DNA from: Semisulcospira habei
Lineage: Eukaryota; Mollusca; Gastropoda; Semisulcospiridae
Assembly (NCBI GenBank): GCA_036245525.1
Contig: BTPG01000002.1
Span: 166,423,950-166,487,949 of the forward strand
Direction of reading: 5' to 3'
Length of the DNA: 64,000 nucleotides
Part shown: positions 9,614 through 20,094 of the stretch, in pieces
Position numbering within the stretch: position 1 is the stretch's first letter
Layout: each line of letters begins with the position of its first letter
Made by a program: the position numbers and the translations under genes
Notes under the pieces: model-generated
The model's database searches: none
Told to the model about the DNA's origin: nothing
Seen by the model: the letters and a program-made list of their open reading frames with translations, nothing else

Positions 9614-12238
9614 TCATTTCTTTTGTAACTTTTTCAGTCTGTTGCGGACGTAATCCTTAATGTTTGTCCAGCGCCTATGTCTAAGTGCAGGTTCCAGCGC
9701 CATTGCATACTGTATCTCGGCCTTTCCAGGAAGTTTGTTCATGACGAGGTGTGTCTTGAAACGAGTTTGAACAGCTTTCTCTTCAGCTTCTCCCCATGGT
9801 TTTCTTGTAAATCTAGCTTTCTTTCGAACAGGAGCCGACGCAGTACTGTCATCATCAAAACTATCTAGATTGTCATCAGGCTCTGGACGTCTTTTCTCCG
9901 TCATGCTCATCGATTCCTGTGTTGCTGACTTGCTACTTGCTTCATTCACAGGTGCTGTTCCCCCCGAGACCTCTCTGCCAGTTTCTGATGCGTCTTCATT
10001 GTCAAAGTCAATCTCTTCATCATCGCCCAGCTCAGCTCTAATGCAACTCTCAAAATCTGTCATCCCATTGTTAACTGACAGAAGAATCTTTACCACTTTT
10101 GCCTTTTGAAGGACGTCTTGAGGTTGGCGGTAGATATGGCGATGTATCCGAATATCATGGCCAAGGAAATCTGCCAGCTGATCCTGGTCTAACTCCGAGA
10201 TGGCCATTGACTGAGCCAAAGTTGCAACCTGTTTCCGCAACTGAGTAAATGTGAACATGGCTGGGTATGACACCCCTGCTTCTAGGGCATGGGCCTTCAG
10301 AACATCATGGCCTCTGTAAGGCCTCTGACCAGAAGGTGTGGCAAAGATGTACTGGGAATCAGCGAGAGCTGGCACCGATTGCCTCATTTGAAGGATTCTG
10401 TCCACAGTTGTCATCATCTTCTTCGTCAGCAAAACGGGAACACTCCTATTAAACTTGCCTCTGATTTCCACTCGCTGAAAATGATTCACCATTTTCTTCT
10501 CAACCTCTGTGAGACCTTTCAAGATATCTTGATTGGTGATCGATCCAATCTTAGCATTCTGGAAGTCTGACACCTTCATTCTCTGAACTTCTCCCCCTCG
10601 TTTTCGGTTGAAAAGTGATACAGCACAAAGAGTTGCTTTAACCACTGTCGGATAATCTTCCGAAACCATCCTTGTCTCAAGAAGCTGTTGGACCTTCCTC
10701 ACATCTTCACATGATGGGATCAGCTTGGGTTTGTTCATGGTCATTTTCCCGACCGACTGGGCTGCTGTAGCGGACACACAATCATACCAGTCCCCGTCGA
10801 AGACGGAGTCAAACCGCTGCGCCTCAGAGAGCTCCTGTCGCCACCTGTCGTCTGAACCCTGTCCAAGCTGTTTGGATGCCTGTGACTGTTTGATCTGTGA
10901 ACACTTTTTCAAAGCATGGCCTATGCGCATTGCGAGATTGCCTTTTTTGAACTGATGTGTGTCCTCATCAAAATCTGCTAGCTCTTTTACAGCCAGGACA
11001 ACATGATCAAAGCTAGCTGAATTGATCACAGCATTTAAACTTGCGATTTTCATTTCTGACCTCACTCTGATAATCTTCAACAGTCTCCCTAACTCCCGCA
11101 TCCTGGAGCTGATTTGTCCAGCCGTGTGTTCTTCAATGTCCCTGCGGTCAAATAATCTCTTTCCATACTCAAGAAGCAAGGGGTCAGTTCTGATGAGACG
11201 GCTTATCTCATCATCTCTCTGGGTAGCCAAGACCTTGTGGTAGAAGGAAAATTCAACGTCTAAGGGTATTGGAAGCATGAGCCGACCACGGCGAGCGGCG
11301 TCCCCTCGCCGAGTGATCTGAAACCCTCCTGGCTTCTGACAGCAACGTTTTGAGTGTACAGAGATCAGCTTTTTTTGATAGAGCCCTTTGCAATGGCTAC
11401 AGGCGAGAAGGTCGTCTGCCTTACTAGTTTTGGTGCGATACTTAGGAATCAAACATCCGGATTTGTTTTCAAGAACAGCAACGTTATGCATGTAATCACC
11501 CTCATCTTGTAGTCTGATCCATGCTCGACGTCTCTGCTTGGTCCCTTTTTTCATCGACAAAATTTTAGCAAAGTCAGCCTCATCTGCATGGACATCTTGT
11601 AAGTGCGTGCTCATTTTCAAGACAAGCTTGCCACACAATTTGCATGCATGTTTCTTGTCCCATTTGTACTTTCCTTTCCCTCTCTGCGACACGTGCACAC
11701 CCGTTTCTTCTGTAAGTGCTCTTTCCCCACTCTTTCCAGCATCATGTTCCTCCTGCCTATCCACATTCTCATTGCCACCCCCTAACGCACACTGCACCTT
11801 GCTGGTACTAGCGTCACCAACACCTGGCCACCCCAAACCTGCCACTTTGATGAAATCTAACATAGTCGATACAATACTGTCTATGTCCGAGATCCCAGCA
11901 ATTGATGCTGACACACCCTCTGAATCCGGTGAGCTCGAGCCAGGAACAAACTCCTCGTCATCACTGCCCTCGTATTGCGATGCGCTGGCACTGCTCTCAG
12001 TCTCGGGTCCATCCCAGGCGCCATTTGCCAACTGGAGAAAGAAAGAAAGAAAGATTAAAACCAAAGCTGCCTTAGAAACAGAAACAGCCCAATTTTGGTT
12101 TAAAGGGGCCTTGCACAAGAATAAAAAGAGTAATCCCGTGTATGACCGATTTACATATGTGTGACCTCGGTGACGAGGGCTGGCTTCTGCAGCAGTCAAA
12201 ATCCACGTTTTCTGAAAATGCAAGCAGTTTTCACACAT
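9614..12238 (-). CDS. Tyrosine-recombinase-like protein with zinc fingers and Myb-like C-terminus
   Basis: Open over 874 codons. An acidic N-terminal region (about 76-125) is followed by a C2H2-type finger (C199, C202, H212, H217) and a CCHC-like cluster (C280, C283, H295, C299). Residues about 320-720 resemble a tyrosine recombinase catalytic fold: arginine in FNRKRGGEV (R545/R547), a K/R-rich strand near 590-607, TQLRK (R668) in place of the usual HxxR, LGHD (H694) and a candidate nucleophile in HIYRQP (Y703). Residues about 811-870 look like a Myb/SANT-type DNA-binding domain. Similar large proteins of unknown role occur in fish and molluscs, and Crypton transposons encode related recombinases. 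The first 68 or so codons probably are not exonic: a pyrimidine tract ending CCAG lies just before LANGAW (near 12032), so the true start may be in an upstream exon. A broken copy lies at 2350-4740. Mobile or domesticated status is open. Confidence 0.75.
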   Translation of the reverse strand: MCENCLHFQKTWILTAAEASPRHRGHTYVNRSYTGLLFLFLCKAPLNQNWAVSVSKAALVLIFLSFFLQLANGAWDGPETESSASASQYEGSDDEEFVPGSSSPDSEGVSASIAGISDIDSIVSTMLDFIKVAGLGWPGVGDASTSKVQCALGGGNENVDRQEEHDAGKSGERALTEETGVHVSQRGKGKYKWDKKHACKLCGKLVLKMSTHLQDVHADEADFAKILSMKKGTKQRRRAWIRLQDEGDYMHNVAVLENKSGCLIPKYRTKTSKADDLLACSHCKGLYQKKLISVHSKRCCQKPGGFQITRRGDAARRGRLMLPIPLDVEFSFYHKVLATQRDDEISRLIRTDPLLLEYGKRLFDRRDIEEHTAGQISSRMRELGRLLKIIRVRSEMKIASLNAVINSASFDHVVLAVKELADFDEDTHQFKKGNLAMRIGHALKKCSQIKQSQASKQLGQGSDDRWRQELSEAQRFDSVFDGDWYDCVSATAAQSVGKMTMNKPKLIPSCEDVRKVQQLLETRMVSEDYPTVVKATLCAVSLFNRKRGGEVQRMKVSDFQNAKIGSITNQDILKGLTEVEKKMVNHFQRVEIRGKFNRSVPVLLTKKMMTTVDRILQMRQSVPALADSQYIFATPSGQRPYRGHDVLKAHALEAGVSYPAMFTFTQLRKQVATLAQSMAISELDQDQLADFLGHDIRIHRHIYRQPQDVLQKAKVVKILLSVNNGMTDFESCIRAELGDDEEIDFDNEDASETGREVSGGTAPVNEASSKSATQESMSMTEKRRPEPDDNLDSFDDDSTASAPVRKKARFTRKPWGEAEEKAVQTRFKTHLVMNKLPGKAEIQYAMALEPALRHRRWTNIKDYVRNRLKKLQKK
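12032..12052 (-). promoter_or_regulatory. Probable splice acceptor before LANGAW
   Basis: Read on the minus strand, a TTTCTTTCTTTCTCCAG tract precedes the codons for LANGAWDGPE, and the homologous position in the left copy has the same arrangement (CTTTTTCCAG near 4626). Protein similarity between the two copies is clear downstream of it. This suggests the annotated N-terminal 68 codons are intron read-through. Confidence 0.55.
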
Positions 12239-12406
12239 TTGTCAACCCTGCGTGACCCTTTAAGAGAGGTCACTCAAATTGGCATGTTTAAAAAGGTCTT
12301 GCCACAAAGTATCCTTGGGCCAAGCTTGAAGAATGTGGCTTGAATAGTCTCCGAGAAAATGCCACCGTTAACTCATTCTACCCCCAGACACACCACAGCA
12401 GGATAA

Positions 12407-13013
12407 CAGGGGTGGGATTCTAGTAAGAAAGAAAACGCGGAAAATCAAACGACATTGGTGGGGGGTGGGTGGGTGGGTGGGGTGGGGTGGGGTGGGGGGG
12501 GGGGTGTGGGGGGGGGGTGGTGGGGTGGGGGGGGGGGTGGTTTCATGTCCTTCATTTTCAGCGGCCGAAAAATCAAACGACAGGGGGAGGGGGGGGGGGG
12601 ATAGGCACGCGTGTCCACCGTTCGCCAAAGTATCCAAAAACCGACACGGGGAGCGAGACCAAACACACCCGAAAATGGACTTTGTTATGACACTCCTGAT
12701 CTGCAGTATAAAAATGGAATGTGCGTACCAGTTTATGTTCAGATGCACACTAAACGGCACTCTGTCTTGGACAATATCCTTTTTCACCGCCATTTTCCAC
12801 TGCGACCTAAAGCTACCGGAAGTGTCGGGCGATAGTGAACCAAACTGCATACAAATCCAACCCATTTGAGATTTTTTTGCCATTTAAGAAGATTTTTTTT
12901 TTTTTTTCCTCGTCTTTTTTGTTGTTATTAGACGCGGAAAATAAATATGCTTCAGCGGAATTGTGAAAGAATTTCCACGGAAATCCGCGGAAACGCGGAA
13001 GAATCCCACCCTG
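12407..13013. mobile_element. CAG-ended element with GGATAA duplication, nested in the MITE
   Basis: The ends are CAGGGGTGGGATTCT and AGAATCCCACCCTG. They are flanked by GGATAA at 12401-12406 and 13014-13019. The uninterrupted target is seen in reverse complement in the sister MITE at 13850-13860 (GGATCCTTATCCTGCC), which supports a 6-bp duplication. The interior has a very G-rich strand (about 12456-12600). Its right subterminal region GGAAATCCGCGGAAACGCGG resembles that of the element at 7826-8841. Confidence 0.82.
12456..12602 (+). repeat. G-rich tract
   Basis: Runs of GGGTGGG and longer G stretches dominate this interval on the plus strand, with potential for G-quadruplex structure. The G-rich and proline-rich open frames over it are composition artefacts. 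Confidence 0.85.
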
Positions 13014-13545
13014 GGATAAGGATCGACCATGATAGTTCAAAGGTGATGCCAGAACAGCTTGGCGCCTACGCGGGCGCCAAGCTATTCTGGCACCACCCTT
13101 GAACTATCATGGTCGATCTGTGTCCTGCGCTGCAATGCGGTCTTGAGAGGACAGGGGCAAAATTTAAGGATTTTGGTGTTGGGGTAGAATGAGTTAAAGT
13201 TTACCATGGACAACGGACGGACGACCAGTGGCGCAGAACATAAACTCACTTTTGCTTCGCACGCACGCCAGCCAATAAAATGAAGATGATCATAGAATCA
13301 CTTTACTTACCAGTTTGTAATTGGGGGCATTCCGCTGCCGTCCATGCACCCTCCTACCAGACGCACCCTCTGTGGCAGAGGCTGGGGGGCCATGATTCTG
13401 CAGCATAGATCCTGATGGGTTTGGACATCCTGCTGCCATCCGGCGCTGGGTGTGTGCCAGAAAGTCCTGAGCCGGTGTGACCAAAATGGTGTTGCTGAGA
13501 ACATGTCCAATACAACCATGTAAACCAACTGACATTTTGAATCAG

Positions 13546-14097
13546 ATTGATTGTACATTGCTTAACGTCCCGACAGCCACTAGGCTTTCTCAGGACGTGC
13601 CTGCACTGCTTGTGAAAAAAAAACCCACCTAAACAGAACATTGCCATGTATGTCGCCTGCCGGTCAAATACGTTAACTCATTCTACCCCAACACCAAAAT
13701 CCTTAAATTTTGCCCCTGTCCTCTCAAGACTGCATTGCAGTGCAGGGCACAGATCGACCATGATAGTTCAAGGGAGATGCCAGAATAGCTTGGCGCCCGT
13801 AGGCGCCAAGCTATTCTGGCATCACCCTTGAACTATCATGGTGGATCCTTATCCTGCCGTGGTGTGTCTGGGGTAGAATGAGTTAAATAAACCTAACACA
13901 TGGGGCCAAGACATAAAGCTAAGACCATTTAGCAACACACATCCAATATCAAGAGCTACAGGCAGTGCAGACAGTAGGGAGAGTTTTAAAAAGGCAAATT
14001 TATACAGGTGAATGGACAAAGGGTAGACAGAAACACATGCATGCCCCAGAATTGAGAGAAAAACCCACCCTGTGGGGCTGACCAGGGTGACCCTGAG
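13546..14097 (+). repeat. Dispersed repeat E, interrupted by a family A MITE
   Basis: The block starting ATTGATTGTACATTGCTTAACGT-like text (here TTGTACATTGCTTAACGTCC) and ending GACCAGGGTGACCCTGAGAA matches 21969-22337 in the same orientation. It is absent from the homologous position of the left duplicated segment (about 5270-5300). A reversed fragment also sits inside a LINE at 54863-54945. It could be a SINE or a MITE; its ends were not clear enough to say. Confidence 0.72.
13677..13882. mobile_element. Family A MITE (copy 4), complete, 206 bp
   Basis: It is flanked by TTAA at 13673-13676 and 13883-13886. The perfect 14-bp ends are CTCATTCTACCCCA and TGGGGTAGAATGAG. The hairpin core at about 13750-13847 turns at GGCGCC. 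The sister repeat at 21969-22337 has the empty site ATACGTTAAATAAACC (TTAA at 22127-22130), the second independent proof in this window of insertion into TTAA. This is the simplest reference copy of the family. Confidence 0.95.
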
Positions 14098-14821
14098 AAC
14101 TAAAAACTGGCAATACAGTAAAAAGCGATACTTCAGTTGCACATTCCTAAACGAGACCTGTTTGTGGACGTTCGTTCTTCGAATCGCGAGGCAGTTTTGC
14201 GAACGAGGATTGAAATCTGGCGCCATTTTTGTTTTTTTTAAAAAAAAAAAGTCAACTGATAGTTACTGTGCATGCATGTGGCAAGTTAACACGTCAGAAA
14301 AAAAAAAAAAGAAAGAAGAAACAAAATCGCGTGGCAGATTGACCTTGTAATGGGGTTATTGAACGAATTCCTTTCATTGAAGAAGAAAGCTTTTGTTAAA
14401 ATCGTGGGGTTCTATTATCATTTACTACAAGACTCAACGGTCAGGCCCGGCCGGTGCGGCCGAAGACACGTTTGAAAGCAGACGCCTTATTTTTCTGGGC
14501 CAAACGGGTACGGGGATTGGAGGCATCTCTCAGTTAAATAACTGCACTGAACAAGTACATTTGGGCGTGCTCTTAACTAAGAAATATTGCATAAAATACC
14601 TCTGCAAATGCGAGAGAATGACCGGTGCGTCCGTTGGAGACGAAAGACGTTTAAGCAAGGGAAGGAACTCCGTTCATCGGTGTTGGACCAATCAAATTGA
14701 TCTGAAAACACTCCGGCCGCTTCCGTGTCCACACACAGGCCCAGGGCATCCCTGAAACACAACGATGAAGTAAATCTGTTAAAATGGGCACATCGTATTT
14801 TGATATTTTTTTCTGAATTTT

Positions 14822-14948
14822 GAATGAAAGATAATACAGAAACAACCCTCAGAAAAAATGGGTTTCTGATCTGGCCACCCAAAATTTTACACCGACCCAG
14901 ATTGCATAAGGATGGTAAAGAAAGTAACCCAGTTCAGTCATTTGGTGT

Positions 14949-14986
<38 letters not shown>

Positions 14987-15007
14987 ACACACTGACACAC
15001 ACACACA
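14822..15007 (+). repeat. Dispersed repeat ending in (CA)n (copy 2)
   Basis: It has the same GAAACAACCCTCAGAAAAAA and GCATAAGGATGGTAAAGA block as at 6015, running into (AC)n at 14951-15007 with a few interruptions. Confidence 0.8.
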
Positions 15008-15029
15008 GGTAAATGTGTGTGTGTGTGTG

Positions 15030-15372
15030 TGGGGGGGGGTCCAAGGGTTCGCCCCCCCCCCCCCCCCACCGCCCCAAACCGAATATTCTTTGAAACGCTA
15101 TAACAAAGTCTCTTTATGGAGAGTTTGGACAGCCCCCCCCCCCCCCCCGCTCCCCCCTTTCCCTGTCCCGTGTATATTTTGACGAGCAATGGAGTCCCGC
15201 ACACGTGCCCCCACCCCACTGTCCCTCCCTTGTTTGATATTTCGGCGACTGGTGAAAGTTCAGTTACGCCAATGGAAATAATGTTAAGCGTCGGGGAGGC
15301 CTTTTGTGCCCCAGGTTGAAGGTCCCAAACCAAAGTTGGACCCCCCCCCCCCCTTGAGGTAACTGTTCCACC
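15030..15372. repeat. C-rich dispersed element, copy 1, between microsatellites
   Basis: It shares AACAAAGTCTCTTTATGG-like text, the phrase GCGTCGGGGAGGCCTT and CAGGTTGAAGGTCCCAAAC with 16203-16570. Long C runs are at 15051-15068 and 15130-15147. It is bordered by (GT)n on both sides (15013-15029 and 15379-15494). No coding potential is seen. Confidence 0.7.
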
Positions 15373-15375
15373 CCT

Positions 15376-15378
<3 letters not shown>

Positions 15379-15418
<40 letters not shown>

Positions 15419-15424
15419 TGAGTG

Positions 15425-15494
<70 letters not shown>
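15379..15494 (+). repeat. (GT)n microsatellite
   Basis: A nearly pure GT run with a few substitutions. Open frames across it are Val-Cys or Thr-His repeat artefacts. Confidence 0.95.
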
Positions 15495-15497
<3 letters not shown>

Positions 15498-16129
15498 CAA
15501 ATGCTCAAATAGCGCACACAGGTGTTTTTATGGGGAAAATGTTAACAATCTACGATACCGTACACACTGAATCAGTATCAAAGAGCGACATAGTTTAAGG
15601 CGCTAATGACTAAGACCGTCACAAGCGTTGTCTCATGCATATGGCTGTTTGGGCTTACAACTATACTGTCAGTTTTCACCGACAGCGTCTCAAGTGTGTG
15701 ATTAGTTCTTTTTGTGTCTGACTAGTAGGCTAGGATTGTGCTGTCTATTAGGATGTTATACCCTGCTATGATCTGCCATTCTCTTATATTTTTATTAGGA
15801 CCATATAAAGCTCAGTTCAGTCATTACTGACATAGACTGGAAGTAAAATTCGGTAAACATCTAGGCAAGGTGGGCATTTTATGTGTTGCCCCTCATGATC
15901 ATAATAGAAAAGACACATCCCTAAACAGGTGATTGTTTCGATTCCACATGCCCAATATTTTATTCGCAAACCCTTACATCGAACACCCATTCTTTCACTC
16001 ATTGGCGACGCGCTGTATACGGATACGCGGCGATTCGCCCCGCATCCGTATACTGCACTTCTCCAATGCCGAGTTATCAGCACGCCTCACCGACAGACAC
16101 ACGCGTACGCACTCACGCACCGTGGCACT
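15495..16129. other. Stretch with no recognised gene
   Basis: Moderately AT-rich sequence. No coding frame, inverted repeat or known element was identified. A small palindromic phrase around 16010-16050 (TATACGGATACGCGG and CCGCATCCGTATAC) is the only structure noted. Confidence 0.5.
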
Positions 16130-16139
16130 CACACACACA

Positions 16140-16179
<40 letters not shown>

Positions 16180-16202
16180 GGCACACACACACACACACAC
16201 AC
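16130..16202 (+). repeat. (AC)n microsatellite
   Basis: An AC run abutting the left end of the C-rich element at 16203. Confidence 0.95.
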
Positions 16203-16568
16203 CAGGGGCGGATCTGGGGGTAGTTGTGTGTGTGTGTGTGTGGGGGGGGGGGGGGTTCCAGGGTCTCTGGATCCTCCCTCCACCGCCCCTCCCCCCCCCC
16301 ACCCACATTTCTGTGAAATGATATAACAAAGTCCCTTTTGCTTGAACCCCCCCCCCCCCCCTTCCGCCGTTTGATATTTTGGCGAATAGTGAGAGTCTTA
16401 ACATGAACGCGTCTTCCACCACCACCATCCCCCCCCCCCACTTTCCCCCTTCCCCTCCCCCCTTTTCGATTTTTCGGTGCTTGGAAGCAAGGTCTAGCGT
16501 CGGGGAGGCCTTATGTGTCAGGTTGAAGGTCCCAAACAAAAACTTGTACCCCTTCACCACCCCCCCTC

Positions 16569-16570
<2 letters not shown>
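16203..16570. repeat. C-rich dispersed element, copy 2
   Basis: It begins CAGGGGCGGATCTGGGGG and shares ATAACAAAGTCCCTTTTGC, CGTCGGGGAGGCCTTATG and GGTTGAAGGTCCCAAAC with 15030-15372. It is bordered by (AC)n on both sides (16130-16202 and 16571-16646). A similar GCGGATCCAGGGGGGG motif is at 42696-42713. Confidence 0.7.
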
Positions 16571-16645
<75 letters not shown>

Positions 16646-16646
16646 C
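16571..16646 (+). repeat. (AC)n microsatellite
   Basis: An AC run at the right border of the C-rich element. The next 200 bases (to 16856) hold no recognised feature. Confidence 0.95.
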
Positions 16647-16850
16647 AAATGATCCCGACATTAGAACTGCTATTGTATTGGAACTGGTATTAGAATCCCC
16701 TCATTCATCCGCCGGTTTGTCACTGACGAAAGGGAGATAGATGTTTTATGCAGCTCGTATTACAGGCCCCCTACTGGTCTATACGCTTATTGTTTCATTT
16801 TATTCCGATTTGGGAAGCACAACTGTCGTCAGACATATTAGAAACATACT

Positions 16851-16967
<117 letters not shown>

Positions 16968-16976
16968 CATCATGGG

Positions 16977-19267
16977 TCGGTCTTCACCAATTGGTAACAT
17001 CACCCACCAGAATTACGCCATCATCAGCCACTATTATAGACCATATTTATACCAACAAACCTCAAGCAGTTAGCAACACTCAAGTAAATAGTCTTAGTGT
17101 AAGTGACCACTATCCGGTTAGCTGCACATGGCTGTCAAAACTTCCAAAGCTAAAAAAGCAAGTCCACACTTGCATAACTTACAGATCGTTTAAAATCTTT
17201 AATGAAAGTGTTTTCTTGGCTGATTTAGCCACAGCGCGATTCATCGACGTGTATAACGATAGTGACCCAAATAAAGCATTAGATACCTGGTACCGGATTT
17301 TTCTTGGTGTGCTGAACAAACACGCGCCTCTGAGACACAAAAGAGTGAAATACGCTACCGTTCCACCATGGCTGACTGCGGATATAATCGAGGCAATGGA
17401 AATTAGAGACCAGCTGAGAAGCGAGAAGCGGTTTACTGAATACAAAACACAGCGTAATCGTGTTAAATATATGGTTTTAAATGCAAAGAGATCTCTTTTC
17501 GATAAAGTAGTTAAGCAAAGCAAAGACTCATCTACTGTATGGCGTGCCATTAATTTAGTAACTAGAGGTACAACTAAAAATAGTGCGCCTCTATCACCCC
17601 ACCTCACTGCAAATAGGTTTAATGACCACTTTACCTCTATAGCCGAATCGTTAATCCCACCAGGAACTAACTCATGTGAGTATGTTTGTCCAAACGTGCT
17701 AGTACACCACTGTAACCGGGAAAATACGGACAAAGAACCATTCACGATACCGCCTATAGCAGTCCACGAAGTGGGTAAATTAATTTCCTCGATGGAAAAT
17801 AAAAAGTCATCCGGGCCTGATGAGATCAGCTCAAAAATACTCAAGATATCTCTTCCATATATCGTCGAAAGTATTACATATATTTACAATCTCTGTATAA
17901 ACCAAAACTCTTTTCCGGACGCATTTAAAGACGCGAAAGTGATCCCCCTACCAAAATCAAAAGATCTGAGTGAAATCAACAACTTTCGCCCCATATCACT
18001 ATTACCTGTTTTGTCGAAGCCTTTAGAGCGGCACATCCATAAGCATCTATCTGAATACTTAGAAAACCAAAATCTCATCCATTCACTGCAGTCAGGCTTC
18101 AGACCAAACCATTCCTGTCACACTGCCTTGATAAGGATGGCAGATACCTGGTTATCATCTATTAATGATTCCAAACTAACAGGTGTAGTTTTCTTAGACT
18201 TCCGGAAAGCCTTTGACATGGTGAACCATGACATACTTATAAAGAAAATATCCTTATATACTAAAAGCGCAGCCGTGTTTTTCAAATCCTACCTAGAAAA
18301 CAGAAGACAAAAAGTTCTCCTTAATGGTACATATTCTAGTCACTGCAAAGTAAAGCATGGCGTGCCCCAGGGCTCTATTTTAGGCCCTCTTTTATTCTGT
18401 TTGTTCATTAACGACCTTCCACTCACAATTAGTGATGATAGTGTTGCATGCGATATGTTCGCTGATGATGCTGCGATACACACTCCCGATAAGGATTTGT
18501 CAGTAATTGACACGCGCCTACAAAACACATTACAGGACATTAACAGCTGGTGCAGTAACAATTCCATGATCTTAAACCCAGCAAAGACTGAATGTATGGT
18601 TGTAAGTACCCGCCAAAAGCACCAGCTCGGCACTCTCTCACTCAGCTTGTGCCTTCAAGGCAAATCTATCAGCCAGGTAACGGAACATCGTCTTCTCGGC
18701 GTTACTGTAGATAACCAGTTTAAATGGCAATGCCATCTTAGTAATATATGTAAAACAATATCAAAGAAACTGTTTATTTTATCCAAGTTAAAACATATCG
18801 CTAATGTAGAAACACGAAAACTGTTCTTCAACGCCCACATCAGGTCACATATAGATTATGCTTCTACGGTGTGGGATGGCGCAAGCGAGGTCCAGTTAAA
18901 GAGACTAAACTCTCTTCATCGTAGAGCCGCGAAGCTTATCCTTTCAGACCCTAACTCAACAACGGATAATAAACTGAAAACCTTAGAAATTCTCCCCTTG
19001 AAAAAACATTTATTATACAATAAGGGAATAACGATGTTCAAAGTATTGAATAACAGACTCCCCGAGTATATAAAAAAAATGTTTTTCCTCCCGGCATCAA
19101 CATACTCCAGTTCAAGGCAGTCCATTACTGTGCCACGACCTAGAATCGATCTCTATAAGACAAGTTTAGCGTTCTCAGGTGCTAGCATGTGGAACACATT
19201 GCCCAAACATGTTACAACATCAACAACGCAAACCGCTCTCTTCAAGTACCTCACCTCAGCATCGTAA
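16977..19267 (+). CDS. Endonuclease C-terminus plus reverse transcriptase, open frame (LINE A1)
   Basis: About 763 codons with no stop. The first part is the end of an APE-type endonuclease (TIIDHIYTN, then SDHYPVSCTW), so the copy is 5'-truncated and has no start of its own. A linker follows, then the reverse transcriptase: NNFRPISLLPVLSKPLE, SGFRPNHSC, VVFLDFRKAFD (motif A), [20 protein letters not shown], and MFADDAAIHT with the catalytic DD. The C-terminal region has IDYASTVWDGASEVQ. This arrangement fits the Jockey/CR1-like group of LINEs; the clade is not resolved here. Lack of any frame damage points to a young insertion, but it is not an independent gene. Confidence 0.9.
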
Positions 19268-19368
19268 GATTTTCACAGCAACTTGCACTTGCAGTGTACG
19301 ATTTTCCCCTTTCTAACTCTTCAATTCAGTTATATCTTCAGTTAATACAAGATGCTAATGCTGCATGT

Positions 19369-19371
<3 letters not shown>

Positions 19372-19444
<73 letters not shown>
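19372..19444 (+). repeat. (GT)n in the LINE A1 3' UTR
   Basis: A GT run about 105 bp after the reverse transcriptase stop. The A3 copy has (GT)n at the equivalent place (40645-40735), and the A5 copy has a GT remnant at the edge of the N gap. Confidence 0.92.
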
Positions 19445-19448
<4 letters not shown>

Positions 19449-19749
19449 GTGCTTGTGCTTGTGTTTATGAATGTATGTATGAAGATTTATACCTTTATAA
19501 TTGTGTGTATGTGTGAGATTTGTTATGTTTATTTTCACCTTTTCAATGATTTCTTTTTTTTAAAACTTTATATTTAAATTTTTATTAGTTATATATTTAG
19601 TTTTTCCCAATTTAATGATAGTATTTTTTGTGATTTGTGCATTATATGTAAAGTAGATTAGCAACGGCAAGTTCGAAAAATGGTTTCACCAAAACTTTCA
19701 CCGTTGTAAAATAAAGAATCATTGTCATTGTCATTGTCATTGTCATTGT

Positions 19750-20094
19750 CTCTCTGGGTACATCACAACTCAACACTTTTTTAACAAAACAACCACACCC
19801 TCAAATAACAAACCTAATTTTGTAGGAACATAAACAATTTACTCCCTCAAACAACAAAATACCCCCCCCCCTCCCCCACCCTTCCTGACCCATATCAGCT
19901 ATGAAGTTATTTATAGCTGAGAAGGGTGATGTCATATATACACGCCCATTTTCAGGGTTCTGTGCGCACAACACACACACATTGCTGGGAGGGACAAGTT
20001 TTCAAACACACTACAGGCGTGTCTGTTAAACACAAAAGTGCATGTTTTAACTCCAAAACGAGAAAAACTGATCTTTTTATTTTTTTTTATGAAT
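19750..20094. other. Stretch with no recognised gene
   Basis: Low-complexity A- and C-rich sequence with a C run at 19861-19871. No coding frame or repeat match was recognised apart from short CA phrases. Confidence 0.5.

Larger units (their letters stand above)
12372..13193. mobile_element. Family A MITE (copy 3), inserted at TTAA, with a nested element
   Basis: It is flanked by TTAA at 12368-12371 and 13194-13197. The outer ends are CTCATTCTACCCCC and TGGGGTAGAATGAG. The left duplicated segment has the uninterrupted site (CACCGTTAAAGTTTACC, TTAA at 4943-4946), so this is a directly demonstrated insertion with duplication of TTAA. The 96-bp-type hairpin core is at about 13021-13117. The MITE itself is interrupted by the element at 12407-13013, which brings its length to 822 bp. 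Confidence 0.93.

Noticed and set aside
12368..12883. Proline-rich minus-strand frame
   Set aside because: It lies over the G-rich interior of a nested transposon and has no known domain.
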